DNA of 21,409 bases from Acidothermaceae bacterium (GCA_025925185.1 JAICLV010000024.1:1-21409), one strand, 5' to 3'. Positions 6,922 through 15,139 are shown, numbered from the stretch's first letter. Translations and numbers: made by a program. Notes: generated by a model not told the origin, from the letters alone.

Positions 6922-8027
6922 GCGCTCGCCGCATCCGAGAGGGGCTGCCGCTCGCTGTCTGGGCCGGCGGCCTCGTCGGCTTGGGGTGCGTGCCCACCTT
7001 GGGCGCGGTCGCCGTCGGACTGCACGCGGCCGGCCGGCTCGACCGGGCCGCCGTCGTGACGCTCGGCGTCGCGCTGGTCGTGGGGGTTATGGCGACCGTC
7101 GTCGGGTCGTTCGCAGGCGCGCGGTTCGCCGGCGTGATCCGGCAGCTGCGCGACGACGCGGTGCGTCGGCTGCAAGACCCGGCGGGCGCAGGACTCGACT
7201 CCACCGAGGGCCGCATCGCCGTCAGCGCCAGCATCGAGTTGCTCGCCTTGGCCCGCACGCTCGACGCGCTGCACCTGCGAGTGCGAGTCGCGGACGACGT
7301 GGCGGCCCGGCACCGCCGCACCGCCGAGACGGCGAGTGCCGGCATGTTCGAGGTGCTGTCGGGCCTGGTCGCGGCGGAGGAGTCCGCGCGTGGACAGCTC
7401 TCCGCGGAGTTGCACGACACGGTCGCGCAGACGCTGATGCTCGCGCGCAGCCGGCTGTCGGACCCCGCGATAGATTCCACCGGCGTCACCAACGCCGCCG
7501 AGCTGGTCGCCGAGGCCGAGGACCAGGTGCGCGCCGTCATGGCCCGCACCCGACCGCCCGCCCTGCGTGACGGCGACCTCGCGCAAGCGGTGCTCGCGCT
7601 GCGCGACGACCTGTACCAGCGCTACGGGCTCGAGGTCGAGATCGAGTGGCCGAGCTCGCCGTACCCGCTGCCGTTGGTCACGGCGGTGACGCTGTACCGG
7701 TTCTTCCAGGAGTCGCTGCTCAACGTCGTCAAGCACGCCGACGTCGACCTCGCGTCGGTCTCGCTCGCGGTCGACGAGCAGAGCGTGCACGCGACCGTGC
7801 ACGACGAGGGGCCCGGGTTCGACCCCGAGCAGGTCAAGCCGGAGCGCGGCCGCCACGTCGGTCTCGGACTGCTGCGGGAGCGGGTGCGGTTGGCCGGTGG
7901 CTCGCTGTCCGTCGACTCCTGGCCAGGTCTCGGGACGACGCTCACGCTGTCGATGCCGCGCGCCTCGCTGTCGGGCGCGCCGTCCGCGGGTTCGGCCTAC
8001 GTCAACCGGCTCGCCGACGCGGGCTGA
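6918..8027 (+). CDS. HisKA_3-family sensor histidine kinase (NarL partner type)
   Basis: Protein of 369 residues starting at a GTG that overlaps the preceding stop (GTGA). Two transmembrane helices lie near 12-36 and 44-66, with almost no extracytoplasmic loop between them, so a large external sensor is absent. A helical linker runs to about 150. The HisKA_3 dimerisation domain holds H166 in AELHDTVAQTL, the typical phospho-acceptor motif. The ATPase domain follows at about 250-350: N-box N269 in ESLLNVVKHA, G1 D297 in DEGPGFD, and G2 GLGLLRERV near 315-323. All parts needed for activity are visible. The nearest partner is the NarL-type regulator at 2765-3442. Because the kinase lacks its own large sensor, the coupled membrane GAF protein may supply the input (inference). 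It ends 4 bp from the convergent DUF3000 gene. Confidence 0.94.
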   Translation: MSARRIREGLPLAVWAGGLVGLGCVPTLGAVAVGLHAAGRLDRAAVVTLGVALVVGVMATVVGSFAGARFAGVIRQLRDDAVRRLQDPAGAGLDSTEGRIAVSASIELLALARTLDALHLRVRVADDVAARHRRTAETASAGMFEVLSGLVAAEESARGQLSAELHDTVAQTLMLARSRLSDPAIDSTGVTNAAELVAEAEDQVRAVMARTRPPALRDGDLAQAVLALRDDLYQRYGLEVEIEWPSSPYPLPLVTAVTLYRFFQESLLNVVKHADVDLASVSLAVDEQSVHATVHDEGPGFDPEQVKPERGRHVGLGLLRERVRLAGGSLSVDSWPGLGTTLTLSMPRASLSGAPSAGSAYVNRLADAG

Positions 8028-8031
8028 CAGA

Positions 8032-8616
8032 TCAGCGGCGGCGGCTGGGCAGCGCCGCGACGCCGGGCGGCAGCGGCGCTAGACCGGCGGCCGCCGCCAG
8101 CACGTCACCCCATGCCTCGAGGTGAGGGGCGAGGTCGTCGTCGTCCGGGGTCCACGACACCCGAAGCTCGACGTGCGCGATCGGCGGGCGAGTGGCCATC
8201 GTGCCGTAGCTCTCCGAACTGACGCGCGTGACCGTGCCGCCGAGCGCGCGAAAACCTTGTGGCAAAAGGCGTTTTCCAAGTGCCTCGGTGAGCCACGTCC
8301 AGGCGACGGCGGCAAGGAACGGGTCGGCCGCGAGCTCGGGCTCAAGCTCGGCGCGCACGTAGGCGACGATGCGCGTGCAACCCTGCCACGAGTCTTGGCC
8401 GGCCGGATCATGCAGCACAACGAAGCGCCCGGTGGCGATCTCGTCGTCACGACCGCCGCCGACATCGGCCGTCAGCGCGATCGCGAACGGCGCCAGCCGC
8501 TGCGGCGCAGGCGCCTCAGTCAGCCGAATCTCGGAGCGCAGGCGCACCGGCCGCAGGCTGTCGACCGAACGGGCGAAAGCCTGCGGCAGCTCACGTTGCG
8601 GGTCGTTGGCTACCAC
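8032..8616 (-). CDS. DUF3000 family protein
   Basis: I chose the GTG at 8616 (194 residues), because a TACGCT box lies 7 nt before it and conserved sequence begins here; an upstream extension to 8841 would cross into the divergent gene. The protein matches what I know of the actinobacterial DUF3000 family (Rv2680-like). It begins VANDPQRELPQAF, has LRSEIRLTEAPAPQRLAPFA near 30-50, and a central WTWLTEAL segment. Molecular function is unknown. In Mycobacterium the gene lies beside RNase D (from memory); here the two are separated by the protease/kinase block. It shares a 73-bp divergent promoter region with the EamA transporter gene. Confidence 0.88.
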   Translation of the reverse strand: MVANDPQRELPQAFARSVDSLRPVRLRSEIRLTEAPAPQRLAPFAIALTADVGGGRDDEIATGRFVVLHDPAGQDSWQGCTRIVAYVRAELEPELAADPFLAAVAWTWLTEALGKRLLPQGFRALGGTVTRVSSESYGTMATRPPIAHVELRVSWTPDDDDLAPHLEAWGDVLAAAAGLAPLPPGVAALPSRRR

Positions 8617-8623
8617 ACGACGA

Positions 8624-8629
8624 AGCGTA
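8624..8629 (-). promoter_or_regulatory. Candidate -10 box of the DUF3000 gene, leaderless type
   Basis: On the minus strand TACGCT is followed by 7 nt and then the GTG at 8616. No Shine-Dalgarno sequence is present, in keeping with a leaderless mRNA. Confidence 0.5.
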
Positions 8630-8675
8630 GGTCGGCCGCGGCCATAACGCCGGGCGGCGCGCCGCTCCACTGTCG

Positions 8676-8681
8676 TAGGCT
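8676..8681 (+). promoter_or_regulatory. Candidate -10 box of the EamA transporter gene, leaderless type
   Basis: TAGGCT is followed by 8 nt and then the GTG at 8690. It lies back to back with the DUF3000 box, about 46 bp apart, so the two promoters may overlap in their -35 regions. Confidence 0.5.
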
Positions 8682-8689
8682 CACCGTCC

Positions 8690-9541
8690 GTGACCGCCGT
8701 GCTCGCCTTGCTCGCGAGCCTGGTGTGGGGGTGCTCCGACTTCGTCGGCGGGCTGGTCAGCCGCCGGGTGCGGCCGCTGGTTGTCGTCGGCATCGCGCAC
8801 GTGATCGGATTGCTGGCGCTGATGGTGATCGCGGCGCTCACCGGCGAGTTCGGCGCCGGCCGCGGGTACCTGCCGTGGGCGATCGCCGCCGGCGCTTCGG
8901 GGTTGGTCGGCTTGGTGGCCTTCTACCGCGCGCTGTCGACCGGCACGATGGGCATCGTCGCACCGATCGCCGGCACCGGCGCCGTCGTCCCGGTGGCGGT
9001 CGGGCTGGCCACCGGAGACTCGCCGTCCGCTTTGCAGCTGGCCGGAATCGCGGTGGCGTGCGTCGGCGTGGTGCTCGCCAGCGGTCCGGAGATCTCCGGC
9101 GGCGATCCCGCAGGGCGTCGTCCGCTGATGTTGGCGTTGATCGCGGCCGTCGGCTTCGGGCTCGTGTACGTATTCATCGACGGGGGGTCGCGACACAGCG
9201 TCGTCATGACGCTCGTGTTGATGCGCGCGACCAGCGTGACGCTGGTGCTATGCGTTGGAATCGCCTTGCTACTCAAGGGTTTTCGGCCACGACGGGCGTC
9301 GGCGCCTTCGCGCAGCGACATTGTCGTGATCGGCTTCGTCGGCCTGACCGACCTCGGCGCCAACGGGCTGTACGGCCTGGCCACGAGGCACGGGCTGGTC
9401 AGCGTTGTCGCGGTGCTCGCGTCCCTGTATCCGGCCGTCACGGTGGTTTTGGCCAGGGTGGTCGAAGATGAGCGGATGCGACGCGTTCAAGGAGCGGGTG
9501 TGCTGCTCGCCCTGTGCGGTGTTGTCCTGCTGGCGACCTGA
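8690..9541 (+). CDS. EamA/DMT-superfamily transporter
   Basis: Protein of 283 residues, almost wholly hydrophobic, with about ten predicted membrane helices in two related halves (about 1-137 and 145-283), the usual EamA layout. Recognisable cues are the opening LASLVWGCSDFVGGLVSRR, the end-of-repeat FYRALSTGTMGIVAPIAGTG near 78-97, and LGANGLYGLATRHG with SLYPAVTVVLARV in the second half. DMT proteins of this type export small metabolites or amino acids; the substrate cannot be read from sequence. The GTG start at 8690 sits behind a TAGGCT box by 8 nt. It ends 53 bp before the RsbQ-like gene, which has its own promoter box, so an operon with it is uncertain. Confidence 0.92.
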   Translation: MTAVLALLASLVWGCSDFVGGLVSRRVRPLVVVGIAHVIGLLALMVIAALTGEFGAGRGYLPWAIAAGASGLVGLVAFYRALSTGTMGIVAPIAGTGAVVPVAVGLATGDSPSALQLAGIAVACVGVVLASGPEISGGDPAGRRPLMLALIAAVGFGLVYVFIDGGSRHSVVMTLVLMRATSVTLVLCVGIALLLKGFRPRRASAPSRSDIVVIGFVGLTDLGANGLYGLATRHGLVSVVAVLASLYPAVTVVLARVVEDERMRRVQGAGVLLALCGVVLLAT

Positions 9542-9581
9542 CGAACCGCGCCACGGCATGGCGAGCCGGCCGGATGGCGAT

Positions 9582-9587
9582 TAGCCT
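9582..9587 (+). promoter_or_regulatory. Candidate -10 box of the rsbQ-rsbP operon, leaderless type
   Basis: TAGCCT is followed by 7 nt and then the ATG at 9595. It supports this start over an in-frame upstream extension, which would place the box inside coding sequence. Confidence 0.5.
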
Positions 9588-9594
9588 GCGAGCA

Positions 9595-10392
9595 ATGGAT
9601 GTCTTCTCAAGGCACAACGTCAGCATCAGCGGGCGGGTCGACGGCCAGCCCATGGTGTTCGCGCACGGGTTCGGCTGCGACCAGCAAATGTGGCGCGAGG
9701 TGGCGCCCCGCTTCACCGACCGATTCAAGGTCGTGCTGTTCGATCACGCGGGTGCCGGCGCGGCCGACCCGTCGGCGTACGACCCCAACCGGCACACCTC
9801 ATTGCAGGCGTACGCCGACGACGTGGTTCGGCTGTGTCGCGAACTCGACCTGCGCGACGTCATCTTCGTCGGGCACTCCGTCTCGGCGATGATCGGCGGG
9901 CTCGCGGCGTTGAGCGCGCCCGAGCTGTTCGCGAAGCTGGTGTTCGTCGGTCCGTCGCCGCGCTACATCGACGATGGCGGCTACATCGGTGGGTTCACCG
10001 CCGACGACATCAGCGACATGCTCGACTCTTTGGAAAGCAACTACCTCGGCTGGTCGAGCGCGATGGCGCCTGCCATCATGGGCAACCCGGACCGTCCCCA
10101 GCTCGGTCAGGAGCTGACCGAGAGCTTTTGCCGCACTGATCCTGACATCGCCCGCCGGTTCGCGCGCGTGACCTTCATGTCCGACAACCGCGCCGACCTG
10201 CCGCGGATCACGACACCCACACTTGTCCTACAGTGCAGCAACGATGCGATCGCGCCCGTCGTGGTTGGCGAGTACGTTCGCGACGCGATGCCGAACGCCT
10301 CGTTCGTCATGCTCGACGCAACCGGTCATTGCCCGAATCTGAGCGCGCCCGATGAAACCGCCGCCGCGATCGCAGCCTTCGTTGCCGCTTGA
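9595..10392 (+). CDS. rsbQ: RsbQ-like alpha/beta hydrolase
   Basis: Protein of 265 residues, close in length and motif layout to Bacillus subtilis RsbQ. Shared cues recalled from RsbQ include FAHGFGCDQQMW near 22-33, a nearly collinear AYDPNRHTSLQAYA, FVGHSVSAMIG, GNPDRPQLGQEL and the closing GHCPNLSAPDET. The triad is S95 (GHSVS), D217 (CSNDAIAP) and H245 (ATGHCP). In Bacillus, RsbQ is needed for the RsbP phosphatase to signal energy stress, apparently by handling a small hydrophobic ligand; it is also a relative of the plant KAI2/D14 receptors. The adjacent downstream gene encodes a PAS-PP2C phosphatase like RsbP, which strongly supports the assignment. The substrate or ligand is unknown. 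The start at 9595 is supported by TAGCCT 7 nt upstream. Confidence 0.93.
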   Translation: MDVFSRHNVSISGRVDGQPMVFAHGFGCDQQMWREVAPRFTDRFKVVLFDHAGAGAADPSAYDPNRHTSLQAYADDVVRLCRELDLRDVIFVGHSVSAMIGGLAALSAPELFAKLVFVGPSPRYIDDGGYIGGFTADDISDMLDSLESNYLGWSSAMAPAIMGNPDRPQLGQELTESFCRTDPDIARRFARVTFMSDNRADLPRITTPTLVLQCSNDAIAPVVVGEYVRDAMPNASFVMLDATGHCPNLSAPDETAAAIAAFVAA

Positions 10393-11602
10393 GCCTGCGA
10401 GCCCCAACCTCCAGGTCGATGTGGCTCGCGAGGAGTTCTACGCCGCGCTGCTGGATGACGATGCCGAGAAGCTGTACGAACAGGCGCCGTGCGGTTACCT
10501 GTCGACCACGTCGGACGGGTTGATCGTCAAGGTCAACCAGACGTTTCTCACGCTCACCGGTTACCGTCGCGAAGACCTCGTCGGACGACGCGCGTTTGCA
10601 GACCTGTTGACGCCGGGCGGTCGCATCTACCACGAGACGCACTACGCGCCGATGCTGCGACTGCAGGGCAATGCACGCGAGATCGCGTTCGACATCGTGC
10701 GCGTCGACGGCAGCCGCCTTCCCGTGCTGGTCAACTCCGTGCTCGACCGCCTTTCCGACGGCGCTCCGGCGGTGGTGCGCACCGCGGTCTTCGACGCAAC
10801 AGAGCGGCGCGCGTACGAGCGCGAGCTATTGCGAGCCACGCGGAGGGCCGAGGAGTCCGAAGCGCGTGCGACCGATTTGGCGCGCACTTTGCAGCAAACG
10901 TTGATTCCTCCGGCTCCACCGGAGATTCCCGAACTTGACATCGCCGCCGCGTATCGGCCGGCGGGTGCCGGCGACGAGGTCGGCGGTGACTTCTACGACA
11001 TCTTCGAGCTCGCTGCCGGCAGCTGGGTAATCGCGCTTGGCGATGTGCGCGGCAAAGGCGTGCAGGCAGCCGTCGTCGCGGCGTTGGCGAGGCACACGAT
11101 TCGAGCCGCGGCCGTTCGCGCGCGCCAGCCGTCGGAGGTGCTGCGGGTCTTGAACACCGTTCTGCTGCGAGCCGACGTCGATCGTTTCTGCACCGCCGTG
11201 GTGCTTTTCTTGCGGCGTTCCGATGACGGGTGGACCGCCATCGTCAGTTGTGGCGGACACGCTCCTCCGCTGCTCGTGCGCGGCAAGGACGACATCGTGT
11301 CGTTCGGAACGCCCGGGACGCTGGTCGGTGCCGTTGACGAGTTCGCGGTCTTCGACGCCGCTGTCACGGTGGGTGCCGGTGAGAGCCTGGTGATGACGAC
11401 TGACGGTGTCACCGAAGGTCGCCGTGGCCGAGAGTTCTACGGGGAAGGTCGATTGGCCACCGCCGTCTCGGCCAACATCGGCACCGCGCAGTCGCTCGTT
11501 GACGGCATCCTGGCTGACGTGCTGGAGTTTGAGGCTGGGCACCCACGAGACGACATCGCGATCGTCGTCGTCGGTGTGGCGCCGCCAACCGACGCACCAT
11601 GA
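10352..11602 (+). CDS. rsbP: RsbP-like PAS-PP2C serine/threonine phosphatase
   Basis: Up to 416 residues. A PAS domain spans about 40-150 (APCGYLSTTSDGLIVKVNQT, then LTGYRREDLVGR). A charged helical linker spans 150-185, and a SpoIIE/PP2C phosphatase domain spans about 195-410. The metal-binding acids are D213 (GGDFYD), D231 (LGDVRGKG), D351 (TTDGVTEG) and D400-D401 (PRDDIA). It should dephosphorylate an anti-sigma-factor antagonist, as RsbP does with RsbV; no such STAS protein or anti-sigma kinase is in the window. The start is unsure. The ATG at 10352 overlaps rsbQ by 41 bp, while TTG at 10382 and GTG at 10421 are alternatives, and none has a strong Shine-Dalgarno. The conserved domain is not affected. 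hemE begins 12 bp downstream. Confidence 0.92.
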   Translation: MKPPPRSQPSLPLEPASPNLQVDVAREEFYAALLDDDAEKLYEQAPCGYLSTTSDGLIVKVNQTFLTLTGYRREDLVGRRAFADLLTPGGRIYHETHYAPMLRLQGNAREIAFDIVRVDGSRLPVLVNSVLDRLSDGAPAVVRTAVFDATERRAYERELLRATRRAEESEARATDLARTLQQTLIPPAPPEIPELDIAAAYRPAGAGDEVGGDFYDIFELAAGSWVIALGDVRGKGVQAAVVAALARHTIRAAAVRARQPSEVLRVLNTVLLRADVDRFCTAVVLFLRRSDDGWTAIVSCGGHAPPLLVRGKDDIVSFGTPGTLVGAVDEFAVFDAAVTVGAGESLVMTTDGVTEGRRGREFYGEGRLATAVSANIGTAQSLVDGILADVLEFEAGHPRDDIAIVVVGVAPPTDAP

Positions 11603-11614
11603 AAGCATGGCTGC

Positions 11615-12652
11615 GTGACCACGCAGTCTTTGCCCAGCCCGGAAGACAGCTTGCTCGCCCGCGCCTGCCGCGGGCTTCCCGTCGAACGGCCGCCGGTGTG
11701 GTTCATGCGCCAGGCCGGCCGGGCGCTGCCTGAATATCGCGCCGCCCGCGACGGAATCCCGATGCTGCAAGCCTGCGCGACACCGGATTTGGTCGCGGAG
11801 CTGACAATGCAGCCGGTGCGCCGCTACGGCGTCGACGCGGCGATTTTGTTCAGCGACATCGTGGTGCCGTTGAAGGCGGTCGGCGTCGACCTCGACATCG
11901 TGCCGGGGGTCGGGCCCGTCGTCGCGGCCCCCGTCAAATCAATCTCGGACGTCGAGGCGCTTCGCGCCCTTACGCCGGACGACGTGGGGTTCGTGTCGGA
12001 GTCGGTGCGGCTGCTGGTGGCTGAGTTGGGCGCCGTCCCGCTGATCGGCTTCGCCGGCGCGCCGTTCACGCTGGCCAGCTATCTGATCGAGGGGGGTCCG
12101 TCGCGCGACCACCTGAGAACAAAGACATTGATGTACACGCAGCCCGACGTGTGGCACGCGTTGCTCGACCGGTTGGCCGACATCGCTGGCGCGTTCTTGC
12201 GCGTCCAGGTGCTGGCGGGCGTGAGCGCGGTGCAGCTGTTCGACTCCTGGGCGGGCGCGTTGTCGGTCGCCGACTATCGGAAATATGTCTTGCCGCACAG
12301 CGCGAAAGTGCTTGCCACTGTCGTGGATTTGGGCGTGCCGCGGATTCACTTCGGCGTGGGTACCGGCGAGCTGCTCGAGTCGATGGGCGACGCCGGCGCC
12401 GACGTCGTCGGGGTCGACTGGCGGGTGCCGCTCGACCTCGCCGCGAAACGGGTCGGTGGCCGCGCGGTGCAGGGAAACCTCGACCCCGCGACGCTCTTCG
12501 CGCCATGGCCGGTGCTGGAGGCGGCGACGCGCGACGTGATCGCGCGTGGTCGCGACGCGACAGGTCACGTGTTCAACCTCGGCCACGGCGTGCTGCCCTC
12601 GACCGACCCTGACGTGCTCTCTCGGTTGGTCGAGCTCGTTCACGACTCCTGA
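11615..12652 (+). CDS. hemE: Uroporphyrinogen III decarboxylase
   Basis: Protein of 345 residues, normal for the family. It decarboxylates the four acetate side chains of uroporphyrinogen III to give coproporphyrinogen III in the cytosol. Both family signatures are clear: [14 protein letters not shown] at 29-42 (active-site arginines R32 and R36) and [18 protein letters not shown] at 144-161; the catalytic aspartate is D81 in FSDIVVPL. The GTG start at 11615 lies 12 bp after the PP2C gene, but heme synthesis and the stress pair are unrelated, so a separate promoter is possible; the nearest box (AAGCAT, 6 nt before GTG) is a poor match. The 3' end overlaps the convergent DUF4349 gene by 13 bp. 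The next heme gene follows after that gene. Confidence 0.97.
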   Translation: MTTQSLPSPEDSLLARACRGLPVERPPVWFMRQAGRALPEYRAARDGIPMLQACATPDLVAELTMQPVRRYGVDAAILFSDIVVPLKAVGVDLDIVPGVGPVVAAPVKSISDVEALRALTPDDVGFVSESVRLLVAELGAVPLIGFAGAPFTLASYLIEGGPSRDHLRTKTLMYTQPDVWHALLDRLADIAGAFLRVQVLAGVSAVQLFDSWAGALSVADYRKYVLPHSAKVLATVVDLGVPRIHFGVGTGELLESMGDAGADVVGVDWRVPLDLAAKRVGGRAVQGNLDPATLFAPWPVLEAATRDVIARGRDATGHVFNLGHGVLPSTDPDVLSRLVELVHDS

Positions 12653-13467
12653 GGCCGCCGACCGCGCAGCTTGCGTCGTCCGATAATCAAGGCGACGCCG
12701 ACAACGGCGAGCACGATCAGGAACGGCAGCACCGCGCCGATGCCGGTCGCGATCGCGGCCACCGTCTTCGTGAACGCGTGCCAGCCACCGCGCAGGCCGC
12801 GCACGAAGCCGAACGTGTGGGTCTGCTTGGTTTTTGTCGCCTCGATGACCGGGGGAGCGGCTTGCAGGTGAACTGTGATGGTCGCTGACTTCGTCTGCGC
12901 GGCCAGTGACTTCTGTTGCTGCTCGAGTGACTCCAAGTCGGAGTCACGCTGCGACAGCTGGTTTTCGACGTTGAGCAGGTCGGAGACTGTGCCCTGGTGG
13001 TTGAGCAACTCCGTCAGCCGGGCGATGCTGGTGCGCGCCGCGTCGATGCGGGCGTTGACGTCGACGACCTTCTCCGTCACATCGTCGGAGCCTTCGGTGC
13101 GACTGATCTCGGTGCCAACTTTTCCTACGGCGTCAAGTGTTTGCTGCAGATTCTCGGGAGGCACCTTGAGCGTGATCGTCGCGCTGGCGTTGCCCGGGTT
13201 GCTCGGATCCTTCGACGTGAGATCGACCTGCTCCGCGTACACGACGCCGTGGTAGGTGCTGGCCGCGTTCTCGACCTGCTTCACGGCGTCGTCGATGTTG
13301 GTGGCGCGCACGGTGATATCGGCGGTGTAAATCACGTCGCGGCCGGCCAGCAACGGCTGATCCGCCGGAGCCACCTTGCCCGCGCTGCCGCTGCCGCTGC
13401 CGCTGCCGTTGTCGGCCACGGCGGCCGCTGAGTTCGGCGGCCCAGCCGGCGACGGTTCGGCAGCCAC
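12640..13467 (-). CDS. DUF4349 family protein body, cut off from its lipoprotein signal by an in-frame stop
   Basis: Open frame of 275 residues from a GTG at 13467. A Ser/Gly/Pro-rich linker (1-40) leads to the DUF4349 domain: [19 protein letters not shown] near 45-63, a periplasmic-type fold to about 128, a coiled coil near 131-192 (LENVENQ-like heptads with many Gln/Leu), then LQAAPP and one membrane helix near 237-262 followed by positive [12 protein letters not shown]4349 proteins are normally exported lipoproteins with a C-terminal membrane helix, of unknown function. Here the frame upstream is open through 11 more codons and then meets TAA at 13498-13500. Beyond that, the same frame encodes a lipoprotein signal from 13617. 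The GTG at 13467 has no Shine-Dalgarno, so this body may be poorly made or mislocated. It is tail-to-tail with hemE. Confidence 0.85.
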   Translation of the reverse strand: MAAEPSPAGPPNSAAAVADNGSGSGSGSAGKVAPADQPLLAGRDVIYTADITVRATNIDDAVKQVENAASTYHGVVYAEQVDLTSKDPSNPGNASATITLKVPPENLQQTLDAVGKVGTEISRTEGSDDVTEKVVDVNARIDAARTSIARLTELLNHQGTVSDLLNVENQLSQRDSDLESLEQQQKSLAAQTKSATITVHLQAAPPVIEATKTKQTHTFGFVRGLRGGWHAFTKTVAAIATGIGAVLPFLIVLAVVGVALIIGRRKLRGRRPQES

Positions 13468-13497
13468 CGCGCCGCCGACGGCCGGCGCGGCGTCAGC

Positions 13498-13617
13498 TTA
13501 GCCGACCGCCGCGGTGCTGGCCGAGCCCTTCTTCGCGCTCGTGCACCCGTCGAGGGTCAAGGCGAGGACCGCGCAACCGGCGAGTGCGGCGGCGGCGAGT
13601 CTCATCGGTCGGCGCAT
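13498..13617 (-). pseudogene. Lipoprotein signal peptide fragment of the DUF4349 gene ending at TAA
   Basis: An ATG at 13617, with GGGAGGT 4 nt upstream, opens a 39-residue frame MRRPMRLAAAALAGC followed by AVLALTLDGCTSAKKG and ending AAVG-stop. It has a basic n-region, a hydrophobic core and a lipobox LDGC at residues 22-25. The TAA at 13498-13500 is in the same frame as the DUF4349 body, which resumes directly after it with ADAAPAVGG. I therefore read this as the true 5' end of the DUF4349 lipoprotein gene, broken by a single nonsense codon, a base-call error, or a natural readthrough site. Confidence 0.75.
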
Positions 13618-13726
13618 GCGGACCTCCCAGAAAGGCAGAATGTCGACTGGCGATCAGATAGATCTCGCGGTCCGGTGGTTCCACCCGCAGGTCACGATCG
13701 GGCAACGGTCTGGTTGGGTGTTCGAC

Positions 13727-15139
13727 GTGAGCTCGCAGTCCGCTGGTCGTCGTCCGACGGTGGTCGTGGTCGGCGGCGGTGTCGCGGGCCTCTCGGCGGC
13801 GGCCGCCCTCGCCCGCGACGGCCGGGTGTCGGTCACCGTCTTGGAAGGGTCGCCCCGGGTGGGCGGCAAGCTGCTGCGCGGTGAGGTGGCGGGCGTGGCC
13901 ACCGACCTAGGAGCCGAGTCGGTGCTGGCCCGACGTCCGGAGGGTCTGGCGCTGATCGACACGCTGGGCCTGTCGTCGCAGGTCGTGCATCCCGCGGTGC
14001 TGTCGTCGGCCGTCTGGTCGCGCGGGGCCCTGCGGTCGCTACCCGCCGGCCACGTCATGGGGATACCGACGCGGCTGCGCGCGCTCGCGTCGTCAGGGAT
14101 CGTGTCGCCGGCCGGGTTGGCGCGCGCGGCGCTCGGCGTGGCGCTGCCTGCCCGATCCGTCGAGGGCGACCGCTCGGTGGCCGACGCGATCGGCTCGCGG
14201 CTCGGTCGCGAGGTCGTCGACCGGTTGGTCGAGCCGCTGCTTGGCGGGGTCTACGCCGGGCGGGCCGACGAGCTTTCGCTGCGGGCGACCCTGCCGCAGG
14301 TCGCCGGACGGGTCGGCGGTCGCTCGTTGATGAGCGCGATGCGATCGATGTCGGCGCCGCGGCCTGCCGCGGGGCCGGTGTTCGCCGGACTCCCAGGCGG
14401 CGTCGGCCGGATCGCCGAGGCAGCGGCGGCCGACGTGGCGGCGCACGGCGGCGTCGTCCGGGTTGACTCGACCGTTCGGTCGTTGGAGCGGACGACGGAC
14501 GGCTGGCGGCTTGTCGCCGGGTCGGCGGCCGCGCCGACCGCAGTCGACGCCGACGCCGTGGTGATTGCCGTTCCGGCCGCGCCGGCTGGGCGGTTGCTGT
14601 CATCGGTCGCGCCCGCCGCCGCCGCCGAGCTGAGCGGGATCGAGTACGCCAGCATGGCGATCGTGACGATGGCGTTCAAGCCATCGGCGTTCGAGAAACC
14701 CTTATCTGGCAGCGGCTTTCTCGTGCCGGCCGTCGAGGGACGGTTGATCAAGGCGGTCACGTTCTCGAGCGTCAAGTGGGGTTGGTATCCAGCCGACGTC
14801 GTGATGTTGCGTTGCTCGATCGGCCGCCGCGGCGAAACGTCGTCCTTGCAGCGAAGCGACGAGGAGTTGATCGCGGGCGCGCTTGCCGATCTCACAGTGA
14901 TGGCGGGCATGACCGGCGCGCCGATCGACGCCGTCGTCACGCGTTGGGGCGGCGCGCTGCCGCAGTACGCGGTCGGCCACCTCGATCGGGTGGCGCGGAT
15001 CAAGGCGGCCGTTTCTGCGATCGACCGGCTGGCCGTTTGCGGCGCGGCGTATGACGGCCTTGGGATTCCGGCCTGCGTCGGCAGCGGGGAGGCGGCCGCG
15101 ACCCGCGTCCTGCGCGGCGTGCTGCAAGAGGGAGAATGA
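13727..15139 (+). CDS. hemY: Coproporphyrinogen III oxidase, HemY/CgoX type (protoporphyrinogen oxidase family)
   Basis: FAD-dependent oxidase of about 470 residues. The N-terminal dinucleotide motif VVVVGGGVAGLSAAAALA lies near residues 10-27, followed by GGKLLRGEVAGVATDLGAES (substrate-side loop). The C-terminal FAD-contact motif YDGLGIPACVGSGEAA is intact. In actinobacteria this soluble family oxidises coproporphyrinogen III to coproporphyrin III, and the linked hemQ gene supports that reading over protoporphyrinogen oxidation. The start is uncertain. I chose GTG at 13727, just before the FAD motif; GTG at 13718 is equally possible; an ATG at 13640 with AAAGG upstream would add 29 residues and leave only 22 bp to the divergent DUF4349 start. 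Its stop overlaps the hemQ start (ATGA). Confidence 0.92.
   Translation: MSSQSAGRRPTVVVVGGGVAGLSAAAALARDGRVSVTVLEGSPRVGGKLLRGEVAGVATDLGAESVLARRPEGLALIDTLGLSSQVVHPAVLSSAVWSRGALRSLPAGHVMGIPTRLRALASSGIVSPAGLARAALGVALPARSVEGDRSVADAIGSRLGREVVDRLVEPLLGGVYAGRADELSLRATLPQVAGRVGGRSLMSAMRSMSAPRPAAGPVFAGLPGGVGRIAEAAAADVAAHGGVVRVDSTVRSLERTTDGWRLVAGSAAAPTAVDADAVVIAVPAAPAGRLLSSVAPAAAAELSGIEYASMAIVTMAFKPSAFEKPLSGSGFLVPAVEGRLIKAVTFSSVKWGWYPADVVMLRCSIGRRGETSSLQRSDEELIAGALADLTVMAGMTGAPIDAVVTRWGGALPQYAVGHLDRVARIKAAVSAIDRLAVCGAAYDGLGIPACVGSGEAAATRVLRGVLQEGE

Noticed and set aside
6291..7856. Long minus-strand open frame opposite the sensor and kinase genes
   Set aside because: Low-complexity Arg/Ser/Ala composition and no domain; both plus-strand genes are clearly real.
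13493..13705. Separate 70-codon minus-strand gene upstream of DUF4349
   Set aside because: It is in another frame from the lipoprotein signal, is Arg-rich with no motif, and overlaps the better supported reading from 13617.
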